Shown piece after piece: positions 1-6,926 of a stretch of 11,225 bases of DNA. The notes under the pieces were generated by a model. The model was not told the origin of the DNA. It made no database searches and was given only the letters and a program-made list of their open reading frames with translations. Made by a program: the position numbers and the translations under genes. The stretch is taken from positions 1-11,225 of the forward strand of contig SIAZ01000111.1 of assembly GCA_009695405.1 (NCBI GenBank), written 5' to 3'. The first letter of the stretch is position 1. Each line of letters opens with the position of its first letter. Source of the stretch: Pedosphaera sp. GTDB taxonomy: Bacteria > Verrucomicrobiota > Verrucomicrobiia > Limisphaerales > UBA9464.

Positions 1-109
1 CCTTCGTCAGACCTCTCGAAACCCTTCCCACTCTTTCTCGGAACCACTCGGTTCATTCCATCGAGCCGCAGACTGCCGTCGGTTTTTTTCCAAATTTTAA
101 TTTCAAACG
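1..109. other. Window edge, no recognisable gene
   Basis: I see no convincing coding sequence here. A short run of T residues (81-87) follows GC-rich sequence on the + strand and could be the tail of a weak terminator for a gene to the left, but the preceding stem is poor. On the minus strand an ATG at 54-56 opens a frame running off the left edge (MNRVVPRKSGKGFERSDE). It is too short to identify. Confidence 0.3.
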
Positions 110-601
110 TCACGTTTCAAAAAGCTCGGTTTTTGGAAGTCCCCTTAATCCGACGGCTTTAAAAAACCAAGCTCGGGCCTCCTCAAACCGTTCTAACTGC
201 GCACAGTAACAGGCTAAGTCGTAGGGAATCTCAAATCCCTTAAGCCAATTTTTGCGGACTAATAAGAGTTCTTCAAGCGCCTCCAAGGTACGTCCCTGCC
301 AATGAAGAGCCTGAGAACGGTAAAGCCATCCCCACATTTCTTGCTTTTCGACTTCGATAAGTTGCAAAGCGAAGTTGAATGCGAGTTCCGGTCTTTGACG
401 AGAGCGAGCGACGTGGAACCGCAGCTTAATAACCTCTGGATTCAATTGAGCGTCGATGGGCATATCCGCTATTTCTCGCTCGGCATCTTCTGCCAGACCC
501 AACTCCTACCAGCCTTGGGCCGCACGGAAAATGTGCTCAAGTCGCTGATTATGTGGAAATATTGGTGGCACCCTGAGAGGAAGCTTCCGCCATCGGGCCA
601 T
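110..601 (-). pseudogene. Tetratricopeptide repeat (TPR) protein gene interrupted by an in-frame TAG
   Basis: From the ATG at 599-601 one frame reads 31 codons ending in RAAQGW, meets TAG at 506-508, then continues in the same frame as ELGLAEDAEREI to a TGA at 110-112. That makes 163 codons including the internal stop. The joined product matches, from memory, a verrucomicrobial TPR family whose first repeat contains AAQGWLELG, so the stop sits where Leu is expected; TTG to TAG would be a single base change. Two more TPR-like helix pairs follow at about residues 89-121 (WGWLYRSQALHWQG...) and 125-153 (YDLACYCAQLERFEEA). TPR proteins are protein-binding scaffolds, and no partner can be named. 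Restart at the TTG (500-502) just after the stop, or at the ATG (461-463), could give a shortened protein. The C-terminus lacks the DPDL-type tail I associate with the family. The gene is either truly broken or carries a sequencing error. Confidence 0.72.
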
Positions 602-705
602 TAAAACGAAGCCGTTTTACCAAAGCATTCATGAAAACATTGAATTCCGCTCTTGCGGTAGCACCTAATTTGATCATTCTGGAAGCGAAAATTAACTGTA
701 ATTTA

Positions 706-1011
706 ATGAAAACTCTAGCTGCGGTTCTCTCCGCCTTGCTCCTTTCCTTGGCTGTTAATGCGAAGGACGTCACCCTGACCGGCGAAGGCAAGTGCCTTAA
801 ATGTGCCCTTAAGAAGGCTGATAAATGCCAAAATGTTCTCGAGGTCAAGAAAGGTGACAAGACCACCCTCTATAAGTTGGTGGGCGATACCTCGAAGAAA
901 TTCCATGCCGAAATCTGCTCCGAAGCCAAGAAGGTTTCTGTGAGCGGCAGTTTGACCAAGACCGGAGACGACAACGAGATCGAAGTCACGAAGATCGAAG
1001 TCGTCAAGTAA
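706..1011 (+). CDS. Small exported cysteine-containing protein, possibly DUF6370-like
   Basis: Predicted product of 101 aa. I chose the ATG at 706 because it places a typical signal peptide at the N-terminus: Lys at position 2, then a hydrophobic stretch (LAAVLSALLLSLAV) and a likely cleavage after NA, near residue 20. An in-frame ATG at 631 would add 25 residues ahead of the signal and is less likely. The mature part is lysine-rich and about 80 residues long. It carries a CLKC pair, a third Cys eight residues on (ADKC), and one more in AEICSEAKK. The layout recalls small periplasmic DUF6370-type proteins, whose function is unknown to me. The cysteines could bind metal or form disulfides, which is inference. 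The gene is monocistronic, divergent from the TPR gene, and closed by a strong terminator. Confidence 0.8.
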   Translation: MKTLAAVLSALLLSLAVNAKDVTLTGEGKCLKCALKKADKCQNVLEVKKGDKTTLYKLVGDTSKKFHAEICSEAKKVSVSGSLTKTGDDNEIEVTKIEVVK

Positions 1012-1017
1012 CCAACC

Positions 1018-1039
1018 CCGAGTAAGTTCACTTACTCGG
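1018..1039 (+). other. Perfect 9-bp hairpin after the small exported protein gene
   Basis: CCGAGTAAG (1018-1026) and CTTACTCGG (1031-1039) are exact inverted repeats around a four-base TTCA loop, starting seven bases after the TAA stop. No T run follows directly. The hairpin may protect the 3' end or add to the terminator just downstream. Confidence 0.6.
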
Positions 1040-1043
1040 TCGC

Positions 1044-1082
1044 AAACACCCTCTAAGCCGAATTGGCTGAGGGTGTTTTTTT
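1044..1082 (+). terminator. Rho-independent terminator
   Basis: AAACACCCTC (1044-1053) pairs with GAGGGTGTTT (1069-1078). An inner AGCC/GGCT stem (1056-1059 with 1065-1068) closes a GAATT loop. A run of seven T residues (1076-1082) follows. This is a textbook intrinsic terminator for the gene ending at 1011. Confidence 0.85.
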
Positions 1083-1190
1083 GTCTCAAAAGAGTATTTT
1101 AGAGACCCCTGAAGGAGCAGGCCTTTTGGTAAGATTGAAAAGGGAAAGTAAGAAAGTAGAGGGACCTCAACCGAAACTCAGACTGCGCGT

Positions 1191-1264
1191 TGGTTGGCCG
1201 ACATGGATTCGAACCATGACTAAGGGCTTCAAAGACCCATGTGCTGCCATTACACCATCGGCCA
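1191..1264 (-). tRNA. tRNA-Gln (anticodon UUG)
   Basis: The minus strand folds as a full cloverleaf of 74 nt with the 3' CCA encoded (1191-1193). The acceptor stem TGGCCGA (1258-1264) pairs perfectly with TCGGCCA (1195-1201). The D arm has a GTGT/GCAC stem with an AATGGCA loop. The anticodon loop CTTTGAA (1228-1234) carries TTG at 1230-1232. The T arm is CATGG/CCATG with loop TTCGAAT. The AATGGCAG D-loop segment and UUG anticodon fit glutamine. Two oddities: the top anticodon-stem pair (27-43) is T-T and the last (31-39) is T-G, and the variable loop is four bases. Confidence 0.93.
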
Positions 1265-1839
1265 AACGCGGCGGCCAAGTTAGGGATGACTTGGACACTC
1301 TGGAAGCGATTTTTCTAAATGAGTTGAGGAATTCCCAAAACAAGGCACTCCCAGCCGACTGAAAAGCGGTAGAAAAATCAGCAATAAAAGGGCTAAACAC
1401 AGCCAAATCCAGCGAATATCAGAGGCTGTGATGGTCGCAAAGCTCACAAATGTTTTGGCGTCTCGATTTTCAGTCAGTGCAGGTGTTCCCGAGGTCGACG
1501 GGCTTGCAAGTTACGATTGTAACCTAAAAGTGCGAACTCCGAGCTCCATCTCGGTGGGTACTCTTAGGGGGCGCCTATGTGATTCAGGAGGGGTTCCTAG
1601 GATTTATTGGTAAGGGCATCGCCTCGATCGCTGCTGGGGTTGATTGAGTTGCTCTCTGCGTTTCCTCGCCGTAGTCGCCAGTGCCACTGGCCTGCAGTTG
1701 GCCATTCGCGAACACCGAAACGTTGGCACCTTTACGACCCGCTTGTGGACAGGAATCACTCAGCCGAGCTCACCTTTACTTTGGCGCTGACGTTAATTTT
1801 CTGTGCACCGTTCACTCTGTGTAGGAAACTTATCCAACC
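1265..1839. other. 575-base stretch without a convincing gene
   Basis: No frame here gives a product I recognise. The open frames at 1428-1613 and 1607-1843 (+) have composition and stops expected by chance. A third + frame, opened by a TTG near 1644, reads about 48 codons with a hydrophobic start (LRFLAVVASATGLQLAIRE) and might be a relic or a small membrane peptide; I do not call it. Visible structures are an inverted repeat GTTAC-GATT-GTAAC (1510-1523) and a small CCGAG/CTCGG hairpin around 1539-1554. The region must hold the promoter of the tRNA gene (minus) and of the oxidoreductase (plus), but no clear -35/-10 pair stands out. Confidence 0.4.
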
Positions 1840-2952
1840 ATGAGCCGCAAACTTAACATTGCCATCGTCGGACTCGGCTTCGGATCCGAATTCATTCCCA
1901 TCTATCAACGCCATCCTAATGTCCAGATGTATGCCATCTGCCAACGTTCAAAGGATAAGCTCGACGCCGTGGGGGATGCCTTTGGTGTGGAACGTCGTTA
2001 CACGTCCTTTGAGGATCTTCTTAAGGATCCCCTTGTGGATGCTGTCCACATTAACTCGCCAATTCATTTGCATGCGCCACAAGCGATTGCCGCTCTGCGC
2101 GCGGGTAAGCATGTTGCTTGCACTGTCCCAGCTTGTACCACAATTGCAGAAGCTCGTGAGATCGTCAAAGCGGCTCGAGAGAGCGAAAAAAAATACATGA
2201 TGATGGAGACGGTAGTCTGGAGCCGAGAGTACCTTTATGTTCGGGAATTGAGGGATACCGATAAACTAGGCCGGATCCAATTTGTGCGCGGTAGTCATTT
2301 ACAGAATATGGACGGCTGGCCCGGCTATTGGGAAGGCTTGCCTCCGATGCACTACGCGACTCATTGTGTCAGTCCTTGCTTGGGGATCGTCAATGGGGAA
2401 GCTGAATTTGTCTCCTGCCTCGGGTCGGGTCGTATTGCTGAATCGCGTATTGCTAAATATGGATCTCCGTTCTCGTTTGAAACAGCTCAATTTAAGGTTC
2501 GCAATCAGGATGTTGCTGGCGAGGTAACTCGGTACCTTTTTGATGCGGCGCGCCAGTATAGGGAGAGCTTTGATTGTTACGGATCACAGACCTCTTTTGA
2601 ATGGCAACTGACCGAACACGATGAACCTGTGCTGCATCTGGGTGGCGAAAAGGTTGCGAAGGTGAAAATCCCCGACTTTGGCCATTTGCTTCCCGAGGGT
2701 ATTCGTGATTTCACCACCAAGGGGGTCTATGACATGAGCGAAAATGTGCACCTTAGTTTCCTTCAAGGAAGTGGGCACGGTGGGAGTCATCCGCATCTCG
2801 CCCATGAATTTGTGATGAGCGTTATCGGGAATCGTCCGAGCTTCCCCGATCTTTACCAGTCGGTGAACTGGACTATGGTGGGCATTCTTGCCCACGAAAG
2901 TGCCCTGAAGGGTGGCGAAAAGATGTACTTGCCCAACTTCAGAGGACTTTAA
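1840..2952 (+). CDS. Gfo/Idh/MocA-family NAD(P)-dependent oxidoreductase
   Basis: Predicted product of 370 aa, the usual length for the family. These enzymes oxidise or reduce sugars, cyclitols and their derivatives with NAD(P). The N-terminal Rossmann domain (about residues 5-125) opens with IAIVGLGFGSEF, whose glycines G11, G13 and G15 form the dinucleotide-binding turn. VDAVHINSPIHLHAP (66-80) and AGKHVACTVP (88-97) are the next conserved strands. The usual EKP motif, whose Lys takes part in catalysis in many members, is replaced by TVP. I recall the same change in a subset of planctomycete and verrucomicrobial paralogues. The C-terminal substrate domain has HYATHCVSP (171-179) where the substrate-binding His pair lies. 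No signal peptide is seen, so it is probably cytoplasmic. AGGA lies about 12 bases before the ATG. The substrate cannot be told; it appears to be monocistronic and convergent with the kinase gene. Confidence 0.9.
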   Translation: MSRKLNIAIVGLGFGSEFIPIYQRHPNVQMYAICQRSKDKLDAVGDAFGVERRYTSFEDLLKDPLVDAVHINSPIHLHAPQAIAALRAGKHVACTVPACTTIAEAREIVKAARESEKKYMMMETVVWSREYLYVRELRDTDKLGRIQFVRGSHLQNMDGWPGYWEGLPPMHYATHCVSPCLGIVNGEAEFVSCLGSGRIAESRIAKYGSPFSFETAQFKVRNQDVAGEVTRYLFDAARQYRESFDCYGSQTSFEWQLTEHDEPVLHLGGEKVAKVKIPDFGHLLPEGIRDFTTKGVYDMSENVHLSFLQGSGHGGSHPHLAHEFVMSVIGNRPSFPDLYQSVNWTMVGILAHESALKGGEKMYLPNFRGL

Positions 2953-3046
2953 CTCTTTTGCGGTGCCCAAATGGGGATGAAGCTAATGATGCTTATTCCC
3001 AATTAAAGCTGGGTTTGCCCGAAAGGAGACTCAGCAAAAAATTCTT

Positions 3047-4090
3047 TTAACGGCGCCACCAACTACGCGGCGCGCCCCCTGTTTCTAGGGGTGCTTCGTT
3101 GGGAGCGGGCGCAACTAGGTCGGAAGTGTGGCCGGTGAGTTGCCGGATCAGTAACTGGCTGCGGGCGGCGGTGAGAGCCATAATAAACTCGTCATAACCG
3201 GCCCAGCGAGCCTTGGGATTTTTGGCCATCGCCCTCGCAAGCGCTTCGCTTGTCGCCTGAGTGACTTTTGGATTCACTTCTGAGGCCGCCTTGAGTGGAA
3301 TAGTCAGGTGGGCGGCAACGACATCCTCCACCGAGGGAGCTTCAAAAGGGACTCGGCCAGTCAGGGCATGATGCAAGGTTCCGGCGAGGCTGTAGATGTC
3401 GCACAAAAAAGTGTCCCCTTCCTGACGGACCCGTTCCGGAGCGATGTAGTAAGGGGTGCCAAAGATAGGGGCATAGTTGTCGGTCTCAGCATCGGTTTTT
3501 TTAGCGAGACCAAAATCGACGACTTTAGGTTCGCCATCTGAACTGAAGAGAATATTGCCTGGTTTGATATCCAGATGCAGCAAGCCCCGCTTGAGTGCCG
3601 CTTGGAGCGCTGAGGCGACCTTAATCCCGGTGTCGAGAACATCGAGTTCGGGAATCGTTCCACTCTTTTCGATACGAGAATCGAGGGTGCCATTATCAGC
3701 CAGTTCCATGGCGAGGTAGCGAAGTCCGTCGTGATAGTCGAAGGAGTAAATATGGATAATGTTCGTGTGATTGACTTGGGCACAAGCGCGGGCCTCGACA
3801 GCGAAACTGGTCACCGCGCTTGAATCCTCAGCGAACTCACGTTTCATCAACTTGACAGCGACTTCTCGTTGAAGAGCCGTATCCCAAGCTCGGTAGACCG
3901 TGCCCATTCCTCCTGAAGCAATCTCCGAGCGAATCTCGTATTGGCGCAGTATCATGGGCATCAAGATTTGGTGGCCGCATTTAGTGCAAGCCACTTGTTC
4001 AAGAGGTGCTAGATCGCCGGAAATGAACTGCTTCGCTTTACAGTTTGGGCAGCTCACCATCTTAAGTGATTTACGAGGGGAAATCTCCAT
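3047..4090 (-). CDS. Serine/threonine protein kinase with N-terminal zinc ribbon
   Basis: Predicted product of 347 aa. Residues 14-38 form a zinc ribbon, CPNC...CTKC, with Cys at 14, 17, 35 and 38. A Hanks-type kinase domain spans about 51-310: glycine-rich loop ASGGMGTVY (58-66), ATP-binding K80 in VAVKLM, E99 in VEARA, catalytic loop HLDIKPGN (172-179) with D174, K176 and N179, DFG (192-194), APE (217-219) and D231 in DIYSL. All key residues for phosphotransfer are present. HLD replaces HRD, making it a non-RD kinase, which often need no activation-loop phosphorylation. About 37 residues rich in Pro and Ala follow, ending in SWWRR. Unlike many bacterial homologues it has no membrane segment or sensor domain, so it is probably cytosolic. 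The target is unknown. The start lacks a Shine-Dalgarno sequence; the ATG at residue 11 is an alternative. Confidence 0.9.
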   Translation of the reverse strand: MEISPRKSLKMVSCPNCKAKQFISGDLAPLEQVACTKCGHQILMPMILRQYEIRSEIASGGMGTVYRAWDTALQREVAVKLMKREFAEDSSAVTSFAVEARACAQVNHTNIIHIYSFDYHDGLRYLAMELADNGTLDSRIEKSGTIPELDVLDTGIKVASALQAALKRGLLHLDIKPGNILFSSDGEPKVVDFGLAKKTDAETDNYAPIFGTPYYIAPERVRQEGDTFLCDIYSLAGTLHHALTGRVPFEAPSVEDVVAAHLTIPLKAASEVNPKVTQATSEALARAMAKNPKARWAGYDEFIMALTAARSQLLIRQLTGHTSDLVAPAPNEAPLETGGAPRSWWRR

Positions 4091-4129
4091 TGTATAGACT
4101 GAAAGGTGAACGGACGCCTCGTTCGACTA

Positions 4130-4147
4130 CGACCCAGACCAGGGTCG
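4130..4147 (-). other. Hairpin between the thuA-like gene and the kinase gene
   Basis: CGACCC (4130-4135) and GGGTCG (4142-4147) are exact inverted repeats with a six-base loop, in the 83-base gap between two minus-strand genes. Beside it, AGCC/GGCT repeats flank CTTACCTAGG. There is no T run on the minus strand, so a processing site, an attenuator or chance are all possible. Confidence 0.4.
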
Positions 4148-4173
4148 AGCCTTACCTAGGCTTGAGGTTGATC

Positions 4174-5069
4174 CTATTTTTTCTTTTGATCGAGGTTTGC
4201 GGCGAGATCCTGAGGACTCAACTGCGATTCAAATCCGTTGGAGGGTACTTCCATTTTAACTAACCATAAAAGAGCATTTAGGAAAATCTTCCGTTGATTT
4301 TCATCGCCCCAGTTGGCGTGGGTATGGCCCCCAGTAAACCCAAGTCCACGCCCGCCGTCGGCTCGATCAATTGTCCACATCATCGCTTCCCGACGACCGG
4401 TCGCCGCCGCCACATGCGCATATGGGCCGGCTGGCCATACATAAGGTCCATTGCGAACTGAGTCAGTAGGGTTGTCGCTGAGGAGTCAAGTGGCCGGTTC
4501 AGTTCCCTCCGCCCAGCGCATGTTAAAATACCATTCGTCCCGCGTCGAAAAAGGTTTCACACCTCGACTGATTGGATGTTTGGGAAAGGTAGTAAATTTG
4601 GGAGACCACATAGGGTTAACGCTGTAGTGATCTTCGTAATGTCCACCAATCCAGCGTTTCATCGCCGTCGCAGGATCACCTGTGGGAACTTCAACGCCGT
4701 AATGAGCAAATCCCAAGCCGCCGCCTCGGGCAGCCAAGGCGTCGAGCACCTTAACGCGATCAGGCCGTATTGCCGGATGCCCGCCTTCTCCGTCGGCATA
4801 TACCACCACCGCATCGGCTGTGGTTATCGATGAATTGTCGTCCTCAACTTTGTCGCCATTCACTCGCGTGGGCCATCCGTTTGAATAGACCAGCACTTGA
4901 AGACCGGGATGACCCGCGAGGCACTTTTGGAAAAGAAGACAGCCCCCCGAAATTCGTGCATGCCTAGGGGATGACTGGGCCGGCCAGCGATCAGAACGAG
5001 ACGGCGATCGGCAGCGCTGACTTGGAGTGTGATCAGCAGAACGGCGACGAGTAAGGTAGAACGTTTCAT
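4174..5069 (-). pseudogene. Secreted ThuA-family (trehalose-utilisation-like) protein gene, broken by a frameshift and a TGA
   Basis: Three fragments join into one ThuA-domain protein of about 298 aa. From the ATG at 5067-5069 a signal peptide (MKRSTLLVAVLLITLQVSAA) leads into LVLIAGRPSHPLGMHEFR. The frame then breaks in a run of six G (4943-4948 on the + strand as C). Seven G would restore GGCLLFQKC, after which the second frame reads LVYSNGWPT, ADAVVVYADGEGGHPAI, GGLGFAHYGVEVP, WIGGHYEDHYSVNPMW and DEWYFNMRW. An in-frame TGA (4486-4488) interrupts it after EGTEPAT. The same frame continues LLSDNPTDSVRNGPYVWP, MMWTIDR and GFTGGHTHANWG to the TAG at 4174-4176. ThuA-fold domains resemble class I glutamine amidotransferases; their role in sugar metabolism is poorly defined. 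All typical blocks remain, so the decay is recent or the lesions are sequence errors. Confidence 0.85.
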
Positions 5070-5258
5070 AGGATCAATAGACGGGGTGACAGAGTTAAGG
5101 GTAAAGAGGATGAAGGAAAGGCCTGATCTTGTTTGGCACATTTAGTTGGACCTAGTTTAGCCCTCAAATAGGTCGATTTAAGCCTAAATTCGGGGTCGGA
5201 GTGTTTCCGTGGTAGCTTATTATTGCGGACCATTGATGCCACCTATTGAAATCATCGA
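5070..5258. promoter_or_regulatory. Divergent intergenic region between thuA-like and esterase genes
   Basis: This region separates two divergent genes for exported proteins and must carry both promoters. An exact inverted repeat, GACCTA (5149-5154) and TAGGTC (5169-5174), lies near its middle and could be an operator. On the minus strand TTGAGG and TAAATG with a 17-base spacer overlap this repeat and make a weak sigma-70-like candidate for the thuA-like gene. No clear promoter is seen on the plus strand. Confidence 0.3.
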
Positions 5259-6854
5259 TTGACCTTGTGGGCGGTGCTGAGGTTCAAACAGTCCGTGCAA
5301 CCCGATTTTCACCTCGTGCGCACCGCCTTATTGGCGGGGGTCGCAGCTAGTTTCCTCTTTGGCTCAGCACAAATAGCTTGGGCTGATGCCTCTCTCAATT
5401 CCTTGTTCACGGATCATGCTGTCTTACAGCAAGGACGTGCAGTGCCCGTTTGGGGGCGTGCTGATAACGGTGAGAAAGTCACCGTCGAATTTGCCGGCCA
5501 GAAAGTTTCAACAGTAGCGTCGAACGGTTCGTGGAAGGTCCAACTGAAGCCGATGAAAGCAACCTCCGAGGGTCGGGTGCTCAAGGTTATCGGAAAGAAC
5601 GCCTTGGAAATCTCTGATGTCGTGGTGGGCGAAGTCTGGATTTGTTCTGGGCAATCCAATATGGAATGGCCGTTGTCGGCGAGCTTTGAACCGGCTGCAG
5701 ACATTGCCGCCAGCGTGAATCCTAATCTACGACTGTTTACCGTGACCAAACGCCGATCGCCGAATCCTCGGACGGATCTGGATCACGCTAAGCATTCTTG
5801 GGCTTCCGCCTCGCCGGCTGCGGTTAAATCTTTCTCTGCTGTTGGCTATTATTTTGGTCATCACCTTCAACCTGCTCTCGGCGTGCCCGTGGGATTGATC
5901 CACACCAGTTGGGGAGGGTCGCCGGCGGAGGTCTGGATCAGCAGCGACGTCCTTAAAGACAATCACGTCTACAGCCGAGATATTCTAGATGCCGCCTTGC
6001 CCTCCCTACGCGCTCATGCTGAAGCTCTAAAGAAGTGGTCAGAGGCCAAGAAGACTGCTGAGGCCAAGGGGGAGGTCTTTACTCAAAGAAGCCCGGGAGC
6101 ACCGTGGTATCCGGCTGAATTATATAACGGGATGTTGCGCCCTCTAATGCCCTACGCGATTGCTGGTGCCATCTGGTATCAGGGGGAGTCCAATGCGGGC
6201 CGAGCGTGGCAATACCGGGATCTCTTCGGTGATATGATCCGCAACTGGCGCAAAGATTGGGGACAGGGTGATTTTCCTTTTCTCGCTGTTCAATTGGCTC
6301 CTTGGGATAAGAGTCGAAAACGCTCCCTGGCCGAAATAACCGCCAAACCAATGGAAAGCGATTGGGCAGAATTAAGGGAAGCTCAAGATTATGTGGCTAC
6401 GACACTAAAGAAAGTGGGCGTGGCAGTAATTACGGATGTCGGAGACAAGGATGATATCCACCCGACTAAGAAGGAACCGGTGGGAGCGCGGCTTTCCTTG
6501 CTAGCGCAAAGAATAGCCTACGGTAAAAGCCTCAAATTCAGCGGGCCTACCTACGGCTCTGTGGGTCATGCTGGATCGTCATTGGTGCTCAGTTTTAATC
6601 ACGCCAGGGGTCTCAAAACCATGGGGCAACCGGATGCAACGGGATTTGCAGTCGCCGGCGAAGATCGTGTCTGGCATTGGGCGAACGCTGAGGTCCTCGG
6701 AAACACCGTCCGGCTCTCGTCGGCAGAGGTACAAAAGCCCATCGCTATTCGCTATGGCTGGTCTGATTTCCCGGTCTTAAACTTGTTCAATGCCGAAGGT
6801 CTTCCCGCAGCGCCTTTCCGTACCGACAATTGGCCTGTAACGACCCAGAGATAG
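5259..6854 (+). CDS. Secreted sialate O-acetylesterase-family (SASA) esterase
   Basis: Up to 531 aa. The family removes O-acetyl groups from sialic acids or, in environmental bacteria, probably from other acetylated polysaccharides. A hydrophobic signal segment (LLAGVAASFLFGSAQIAWA, about 24-42) precedes the mature start near DASLNSLFTDHAVLQQG. A beta-rich N-terminal domain (45-120) leads into the SGNH-like hydrolase core: GQSNMEWP (131-138) with nucleophile S133, HTSWGGSPAEVW (215-226), IWYQGESNA (305-313), and DDIHP (398-402) with the predicted catalytic D398/D399 and H401. The triad therefore looks intact. The start is uncertain: an upstream stop at 5247-5249 limits it, there is no in-frame ATG near it, and TTG 5259, TTG 5265, GTG 5274 or GTG 5316 are possible. 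The GTG at 5316 gives the most typical signal peptide. It runs divergently from the thuA-like gene and convergently with thyA. Confidence 0.88.
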   Translation: MTLWAVLRFKQSVQPDFHLVRTALLAGVAASFLFGSAQIAWADASLNSLFTDHAVLQQGRAVPVWGRADNGEKVTVEFAGQKVSTVASNGSWKVQLKPMKATSEGRVLKVIGKNALEISDVVVGEVWICSGQSNMEWPLSASFEPAADIAASVNPNLRLFTVTKRRSPNPRTDLDHAKHSWASASPAAVKSFSAVGYYFGHHLQPALGVPVGLIHTSWGGSPAEVWISSDVLKDNHVYSRDILDAALPSLRAHAEALKKWSEAKKTAEAKGEVFTQRSPGAPWYPAELYNGMLRPLMPYAIAGAIWYQGESNAGRAWQYRDLFGDMIRNWRKDWGQGDFPFLAVQLAPWDKSRKRSLAEITAKPMESDWAELREAQDYVATTLKKVGVAVITDVGDKDDIHPTKKEPVGARLSLLAQRIAYGKSLKFSGPTYGSVGHAGSSLVLSFNHARGLKTMGQPDATGFAVAGEDRVWHWANAEVLGNTVRLSSAEVQKPIAIRYGWSDFPVLNLFNAEGLPAAPFRTDNWPVTTQR

Positions 6855-6865
6855 AAAACCTTGGT

Positions 6866-6899
6866 GAGTGCGGACCTGTTTTTAAATGGGTCCGCATTC
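6866..6899. terminator. Hairpin between convergent esterase and thyA genes
   Basis: GAGTGCGGACC (6866-6876) pairs with GGTCCGCATTC (6889-6899), eleven pairs with one G-T, around a 12-base AT-rich loop. It sits in the 72-base gap between two gene 3' ends and could serve both strands. Neither strand has a T run straight after the stem, so it is not a classical intrinsic terminator; it may stabilise 3' ends. Confidence 0.55.
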
Positions 6900-6926
6900 G
6901 GTTAGATCGTTAAGCAACCCGCCGAT

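Noticed and set aside
506..508. Stop-codon reassignment (TAG or TGA read as sense)
   Set aside because: The two genes are broken by different stops, and TAA, TAG and TGA all end intact genes in this window at the expected family lengths.
302..604. 100-codon + frame opposite the TPR gene
   Set aside because: It is the antisense of a recognisable TPR coding sequence.
549..1089. Minus-strand frames overlapping the small exported protein
   Set aside because: The plus-strand reading has a signal peptide, conserved-looking cysteines and a terminator; the minus frames have none of these.
1428..1843. Two open frames (1428-1613 and 1607-1843, +) as small genes
   Set aside because: No recognisable motifs, no ribosome-binding site, and composition like random frames.
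2953..3046. Intrinsic terminator between the oxidoreductase and kinase genes
   Set aside because: The possible stems (GGGATGAAGC with GCTTATTCCC, and GCTGGG with CTCAGC) contain mismatches and have no well-placed T run.
4486..4488. TGA in the thuA-like gene read as selenocysteine
   Set aside because: Homologues, as I recall them, do not carry Cys here, no convincing SECIS-like hairpin follows, and the same gene has an independent frameshift.
5259..5315. Using the absence of a Shine-Dalgarno sequence to fix the esterase start
   Set aside because: Most intact genes here also lack a clear Shine-Dalgarno sequence, so it cannot decide between the candidate starts.
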